Source: Nymphaea colorata (Eukaryota > Streptophyta > Magnoliopsida > Nymphaeales > Nymphaeaceae). From it: a stretch of 64,000 nt of DNA. Position 1 is the stretch's first letter. Each line of letters begins with the position of its first letter. Under the pieces are notes generated by a model that searched no databases, was not told where the DNA came from, and saw only the letters and a list, made by a program, of their open reading frames with translations. The position numbers were made by a program, and so were the translations under genes. Positions 58,507 to 64,000 of the stretch are shown here, in pieces. Where the stretch lies: the NCBI RefSeq assembly GCF_008831285.2, contig NC_045138.2, positions 40,725,115 through 40,789,114 of the forward strand, in the 5' to 3' direction.

Positions 58507-59061
58507 GTGAAGGGAGAAGCAAGGGCGTCTCGCATTTGAGCGACCAGCATCTGAGGTTCTTTAACTGACTTAACCGTCAAAAATTTGGGTCCTGGATCAT
58601 TACTCAAACGACTAGGGATCCGAGAATTCTGGTTCCCTAAAATTGATGAAAAGATCCATACACCTGAATCTAGAACCAATATAAGCCTTCTTGGCAAGAC
58701 CAAGTTCTCTTAAAATCTCAACAGTTTCAGTTGTTCGGATTGGGGTTTTTTAAGGGGATATCTCAAGGTGTTGCTTGCTTCGGAACCTAAATAGAGAATG
58801 ATACACTTGTCAACTATAGTGTCGCACATTCATCATTTGTTACTTAGAAATATAGCATCCACGAGGCTTCAGATCAAAATTGACTGTCAAGTTTTGTTAA
58901 GAACTGAGAAGGAACCCATAAATGGAAGGTAATCAACAGCACAAATGGGTCAGGCAGACACAAAGATAGGAATTTTTTATTCAAAATTTTAACAACAACT
59001 GACATATAATTTTTCAAAATTATTGTATAGAACTAAATAAATTTGTTAAAAACTTACATGA
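58507..59061. other. Upstream flank of the E-class PPR gene
   Basis: Presumed leader and promoter of the minus-strand PPR gene. No other gene seen. Confidence 0.45.
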
Positions 59062-59366
59062 TTTTTTTTTTTTTTGAAAGTTTGAGGGGAGGATTGTGAC
59101 CCTCTTGCCGTGCAGTGGATGATAACCCTGTCACTCACTTGAAAAACATTGATTAGGGTTTTACTTCTTGAGGGGTTCCTCATCAATCATCATCTAAGAG
59201 AAAATATGATTTACATGGACTAAGAGAAAATATGGTTTACATGGACGTATGTTGCTTATGGATGGAGGCCGATAATGCACAATGGGTAATGAAAATGCAA
59301 AAAAACTCTAGAATCGAACTCTTAAGTGGTGTTTCAAACTCACACCTTATCACTTGTGATTTTTGT
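59062..59366 (-). mobile_element. SINE-like element with poly(A) end
   Basis: On the minus strand, CAAGTGATAAGG (59356-59345) and GAGTTCGATTC (59321-59311) form a polymerase III A/B box pair. A body of about 230 bases follows, ending in CTTTC and 14 As (14 Ts at 59062-59075 on the plus strand). A 26-bp direct duplication (59194-59219 and 59220-59245) lies inside. Target-site duplications were not found by eye. Confidence 0.6.
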
Positions 59367-60982
59367 AGTTTAGAACATCAAAATAAACTTTCTTATGGAT
59401 TACATTTGAATCCATAAATAAGATTATGTATATTACAAAGATTTGAATCAGTGTTATCACAACTTGATCGAAGCATTGGATCTGAATTGAATTGAAATGA
59501 TTTGAATCGGATTTGATTCAGTACTAATGAATTTCATGGAAACATGCATCAATTTAGTTTCTGATTAATTCACTTGATTGTCTGCATCATACAACTGCCT
59601 CATTCGATTCAAAAACTAATATTGACAAACGAGTGGTTTGAATAAACTGATCCCAAGTGTAGCATTATTTGTGCTATTTGTTGATTTTTTTTTTTTTGGA
59701 AAAGGTTAAACAATAAAATTCCATGATTACGACTTCATCTAGGGCCATTAGTTTAATACATTCCCATTCTCTTTTAACCCTGAAAAAGTGCATTTTACTG
59801 TTAGAACTGGGAAAATAAACTTGAGAATTAAGCTTTATATCATGATCACACTCTTTTTTTGTGTAACTGCAGAATTTGGAAAACAAATGCTTCAAGAAAC
59901 CTATTCCAACCAATGTTTGGCAGAAAAGGAATTTTCATAGGAAACTGTGCCATCCTTACCAGAAATTTCCATGAAGAAAAAGAGAGGGATCTCGAGGTCG
60001 TTTCATTAATACAGGGTAGAAAAGGGAGTGCTTTGCTTTTGGAGCAATTGAATGCTCCGCTTTGTCTGCCGGAAAAAAAAAAAACTTCGAAAGGGTTTTT
60101 TGTACTTTGGATCCTCTTTTTCAACGGCCATGAAGATTCGTGGAAGTTTTCCGCAATAAAATATTGAAGAAACTTCTTCCTTTTGAGTCGTTGAAAACGA
60201 AGTTCTCCGGCATGCAATCGACAATTTCGTAATCAATTCGTTCCGAAAGCAAGGAAAGATTTTCTGCCTTTAGGGGCCGATCTTTTAAACATAATTTTGA
60301 AATGAGGAATCCGAATTCCCAAATCCTCTTTGTAGATAACAAAAATATCAATCACTTTTTTTTTTTTCTTGTTTTTCTTTCAATTGACTATCACGATAGA
60401 TATATATCATAAGTACTTTCACTCAACGGAGTCTTTAATTGCAGAATGAACCTTACATGCATGTTTGTTTAGCTAATTAAGACGTCATATAGATCTCAAT
60501 AGGTTGGCATAATGAGGTGGGTCTTCGCTGTCATGCGTAAATCCCGCTCATGTAGATGGCACACTAAAATGTACGTCATCTATTAAAGAAAGGTACATTG
60601 AAGGGGTTTTACCACGCTTCTTATTTGGGGTCCAGGCCCGCGTTGGCTTTCCTTCAAATTTATTCGGGAAAAAAAATTAGAGACCATGCATTTAGTGAAC
60701 CTATTGAAACGGACAAACGTGTAGTTCACATAAATATTAAGAAATTAGTCTTAGGCCTGAAATGAGGTGAGTCTTGGCTGTCATGCCAGCTTAAGTCCCA
60801 TTCGCCCTCCACTTGTGCATATGACACAATAAATTTGCATGCAGCCAAGAAAATACATTCAAACCTCATGACCGAGCCAGACATTATAAGTTAAGGGGCA
60901 CTAATTCAAACAATTTTAAATTCTCAGAAGTACCAATATATACAAAAGAGCAAATGGATCTTGAAAAAGTGTAAAATCAATG
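59367..60982. other. Intergenic region, nothing recognised
   Basis: Overlapping short frames at 59846-60351 on both strands lack any domain. Two similar stretches containing AATGAGGTG(G/A)GTCTT and GCTGTCATGC occur at 60511-60590 and 60761-60845. Confidence 0.4.
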
Positions 60983-60990
60983 GGTGAATG

Positions 60991-61186
60991 CAGGGGTGGA
61001 ACGGGGATTTTTTTCAGGGGCTGGCCAAACGGTCTAACGAATTTATCCAGATAGGGCCAAACTAAACCCCAATTTAAATAATACATTACCCAACAAAAAA
61101 TTTTCAATTTTTGTAATATATATATACATTTTTCAGTTAGTTGGGTGGGGCCACGGCCTAGGCGGGCTCCCCTCCTTCCACCCCTG
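60991..61186. mobile_element. Complete hAT-like MITE with 8-bp target-site duplication
   Basis: The 196-bp element starts CAGGGGTGGAA and ends TTCCACCCCTG, a perfect 11-bp inverted repeat. It is flanked by GGTGAATG (60983-60990) and GGAGAATG (61187-61194), an 8-bp duplication with one difference. Eight-base duplications and CAGGGG-type ends are typical of non-autonomous hAT elements. No coding capacity. Confidence 0.85.
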
Positions 61187-61194
61187 GGAGAATG

Positions 61195-63730
61195 CCCTCT
61201 CCAGCCCACATGTGGCTCCACCACATGGGTTTACTACTTTAATTATAGTTCCGATCCGAGTTTGCCTTGGAACTTGTGTTCATGAACCAAACTGCTATTG
61301 ATTTTTTTCATCTCAAGGATAAATCCTCTCATATATGATTTTAAGGGCATATACGGACCCAAGTAAAATTTCTCTAGCTAAGGATAAGTTTTACCTCAAT
61401 TACTTGTTTCCTTTTCAAGAGTGAAAATGGTTTCACCAATGCTGTTTTCCCCATTTTCAAACCAAAGGGGGACAGGCAAGGGGAAAGTATTGAATGCAAA
61501 ACTTTCACTATTTTTTTCCGCTTGAGCTCCGTAATTTGAAAGAGATCTTTCACAACTTTGTGGTTGGGACGATGACACAGCTAGTGAGGCAAAACTGAGG
61601 CGCATCAATTGCGGGTTGAAAGGGATCTCTCACTCTCAAACATGCCTTGAGCATCAACTGGCTGGCGAAGGATGTTCCCACACCCCAACAGTGAAAGAAA
61701 CAAGTGTGCCTACAATAGGGCGCAATCTGTATAACACCCTATGCTGCATTATTTTGTGACTTGATTGACACCTTTTATTTTTGGAGCAAGTGTGAGTAGA
61801 CATCATGATTGCAGTCAGGAAGAGTCTTTGGCAATGCAATCTGATGGGATCCATGTGGGTCTCATCCCTACATGCATGATTTAGACCATTTTCTTAGCAT
61901 TAATTTCTAGAAATACAGTAGGGCTAGTCAGTGACAGTAGAGAAATTTTGACCAACAAAAAGCAATTCACAAGGAGAGCAAGCTCTTGTTATCAGGAAAA
62001 GGGAATACCATCGGTTGCGTTTCATGCCAACCAAACATAAGATCTGATTGATGACGAAATTATCTTGTCGTCAAGATCCACATAAATTGTAAGGGTTCAT
62101 GCAAGAAGACAACCAAAAATAAGTAAGATTTGATTGATGAAATTATCTTGACATCAAGATCAAAATAGATTGTAAAGTTATAGATAAGAATTGAACGATG
62201 CCAAAAGTTTTTATTTTTTTGTTTTAGTTTCTGACTCAAAGAAGCTGCATCAGGATCGAGAGACTTTATTGTTTCAATGGCAACATAAAACCCCGATGCT
62301 AGTAACTTTAGTCCCAAGGCCTATGTCCCTAAGTACTTAGGCTTGTGCACGAAATTAACGCCTATTGGACCAAACCAACAACTAATTTTTCGTAGCTTTT
62401 GATGCAACCAGCTACGCTAAACCCCTTGGGCCCCAAAAGTTCAATACTTAAAATGGGGAGAAGCTTCTCGCTACAAGGTTGAAGCAATGAAGAGACTTTT
62501 TGATGGACAAAGGGGTACTTCAATGTTTTGATACCTGCAAACTTGAGGTTCACATGAGTAGTCAACCTGGCCTGCATAACCATAAGGACATTTTCCTAAA
62601 AAAAATTTCTATTCAAAGCGCGCCGTGGATTTTCAAACTTTTTTTGTTCATTAGATAAATTTCTGTTCTAGTTGGCCCTCACATTTTCGAACTTTTTGAC
62701 ACTCAAATGGTGCAAGATGCTTTCCTCCAAATGAATATAATTTGGAGATCATGCAACCAATACTTTGGTTGCTAGTGCAATCATATAGTAAATAACGAAA
62801 TCATCATAGGTACTTAAGCTTACTGCAAAAGCAAGAATTTTCTCTCAAACAGTTAAGTGGAAAGATCATGCAGCCTCTATAATAAATCCGCTATGTGAAA
62901 TCGTGTACAATGCGTCTTCTAGTTAGGTCACTTCATCATGGAAATTTTTTTGTTTGGTTCCTTGATAAAGAAAGATGTCCTTGTCTAAGTTCTCTTCTCT
63001 TGCACGGCCATAAAAAGAATATAAAGCAACCTCTGGGAAACTAAAGCTTTCACCACTTCCAGAAGTTAAAGGAGACATAAGGTCTAACTTACCAATCAAA
63101 ACATGTACAAATATAGAAGACTTTCCCTCTCACCTCTTCGAACATGTAAAAATAAAAGCCTAATTCACCAACCAAAACATGTTCAAATATAAACCACATA
63201 CTCAAATGACTATAGACCCAAAAAGCTTTTTTTTAAAAAAAGTTCCTTCCTAAGGAGAATAAAATCAAATAACTACTCAAATAAGCAAGTTTTCCACAAT
63301 TAATTAAGAGTAAAAAGTTCCACATTCTCCAAAATGGCAACCCACTTGGCGAGCAAAAAATGGTGCATCATGCATGCATTAAATTCTTCATGAGCACTAT
63401 GTGGGCTCTCAAGATTATGGCAAAAGGCAGGTCCACAATTGGAGTCGTCCCCAGAAAGTAAGGGAGCTTATAAAACAAAATGGATGCATCAGATACCATG
63501 CATATTGTGCAACAGCAGAAACCAAGAACAATATAAAGAGTAAATGTTTGTCTCATGGAATACTCAAGTGCAGTGAATCAACCGATCATCCTTTCATATA
63601 TGTCTCGCGTTGCAGTACTCCTATATGGAAAAGAAAACCCCAATGACTAGTACAACGCAAAGGACTGAGTCTTTAGTTACATAAAATGTCGGGACATTTA
63701 CTCCCAAAAGCAGTAAAGAGAGTATTTTAT
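61195..63730. other. Intergenic region, no supported gene
   Basis: AT-rich. 62039-62092 and 62125-62175 are diverged direct repeats, and a second pair lies near 63082-63119 and 63160-63197. No coding motifs. Confidence 0.45.
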
Positions 63731-63789
63731 TCTTGTTCTTGGAACAGCAGGAACAAGGACGCCTTGTTCTGCTGTTTCCAGGAATAAGA
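63731..63789. repeat. Long hairpin, ~28-bp arms with a 3-base loop
   Basis: 63731-63758 and 63762-63789 are inverted copies around ACG. The stem has two positions that would be G-U pairs in RNA and two single-base bulges. No known microRNA sequence is recognised in the arms. Confidence 0.8.
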
Positions 63790-64000
63790 TTACTAGATTA
63801 GTATGTCCTTCTGGAACAGGATATGAATCTATCCAGTGTTTGATTCATTTGGAACATGGTAGTCATGCTGTCTAGCTGTTCATCCAGCGGTTGCAAGGAC
63901 AGAGGCAGGGCATGCTGTTTCTGGAACCCAGGAAGAAGACTTCGTGTTACCCGGGAAAATCAAACAATGTGAAAGTTCCGGTGGACTTGCCGTTCCCTTT
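63790..64000. other. Window end, unassigned
   Basis: Slightly less AT-rich than the preceding kilobase, with repeats of the words CTGGAAC and TGCTGTTTC related to the hairpin arms. It may be part of one element that continues beyond the window. Confidence 0.3.

Noticed and set aside
58167..58703. 178-codon minus-strand frame overlapping the start of the E-class PPR gene
   Set aside because: It is a shifted-frame shadow of the PPR N-terminus; the PPR frame carries the family motifs.
59846..60351. Cluster of overlapping 76-123 codon frames on both strands
   Set aside because: Several mutually exclusive frames with Lys/Phe-rich low-complexity translations; no motif.
1..64000. CRISPR arrays, bacterial operons, phage or plasmid functions
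   Set aside because: No regularly spaced identical repeats and no prokaryotic gene families; every recognisable gene is a plant nuclear gene.
1..64000. tRNA, rRNA or known microRNA genes
   Set aside because: I found only degenerate A/B box pairs that fit SINEs, no cloverleaf-complete tRNA, no rRNA segment, and none of the common microRNA sequences I looked for by eye.

Overview
The window looks like nuclear DNA from a flowering plant. The support is a DYW-type and an E-type pentatricopeptide (PPR) gene, a GRAS transcription factor, a many-exon purple acid phosphatase, plastid-targeted proteins, long AT-rich intergenic stretches, abundant (TA)n, (GA)n and (CA)n microsatellites, and remnants of plant-type LINE, SINE and hAT-like elements. 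I cannot place the species from sequence alone. Nothing is arranged as an operon and no bacterial-style system is present.

Layout. 1-1458 (+): C-terminal part of a DYW PPR gene cut by the window edge. 2094-5149 (-): nine-exon plastid NAD(P)-binding, NmrA/SDR-like protein, with one GC-AG intron. 6838-14022 (-): thirteen-exon purple acid phosphatase of the PAP27/PAP1 type; my splice model gives 643 residues. 15600-16175 (+): decayed, intronless-looking copy of a very-long-chain 3-oxoacyl-CoA reductase (KCR) gene. 20414-21817 (-): intronless SCL3-like GRAS gene. 21818-34137: about 12 kb with no gene I can support, holding tandem and dispersed repeats. 34138-37467 (-): single-exon 1109-residue protein with a C-terminal plant calmodulin-binding domain. 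37468-46186: gene-poor, with an hAT-like fragment, a branched foldback and a SINE-like sequence. 46404-52472 (-): eight-exon gene for a 516-residue predicted plastid protein with a TPR-like segment and a C-terminal membrane anchor; the 3' end of this gene is tandemly duplicated downstream. 52720-55661: repeat cluster with a GAGCTCGA-type repeat, a 94-bp tandem array and a LINE tail carrying a dead RNase H. 56716-58506 (-): intronless E-class PPR gene. 58507-64000: no gene; a SINE-like element, a complete hAT-like MITE with target-site duplication, and a long hairpin.

The genes do not form a pathway cluster. Shared themes are organelle RNA processing (two PPRs), plastid proteins (two), phosphate metabolism (PAP), gibberellin/root signalling (SCL3) and calcium signalling (calmodulin-binding protein), which is ordinary plant gene order. 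I did not find a convincing undescribed system. The most informative items are the degraded KCR copy, the MITE with its 8-bp duplication, the duplicated 3' gene end, and repeats lying against splice sites. All splice models were traced by eye from reading frame, homology remembered at family level and GT/AG signals, and have not been tested against transcripts.
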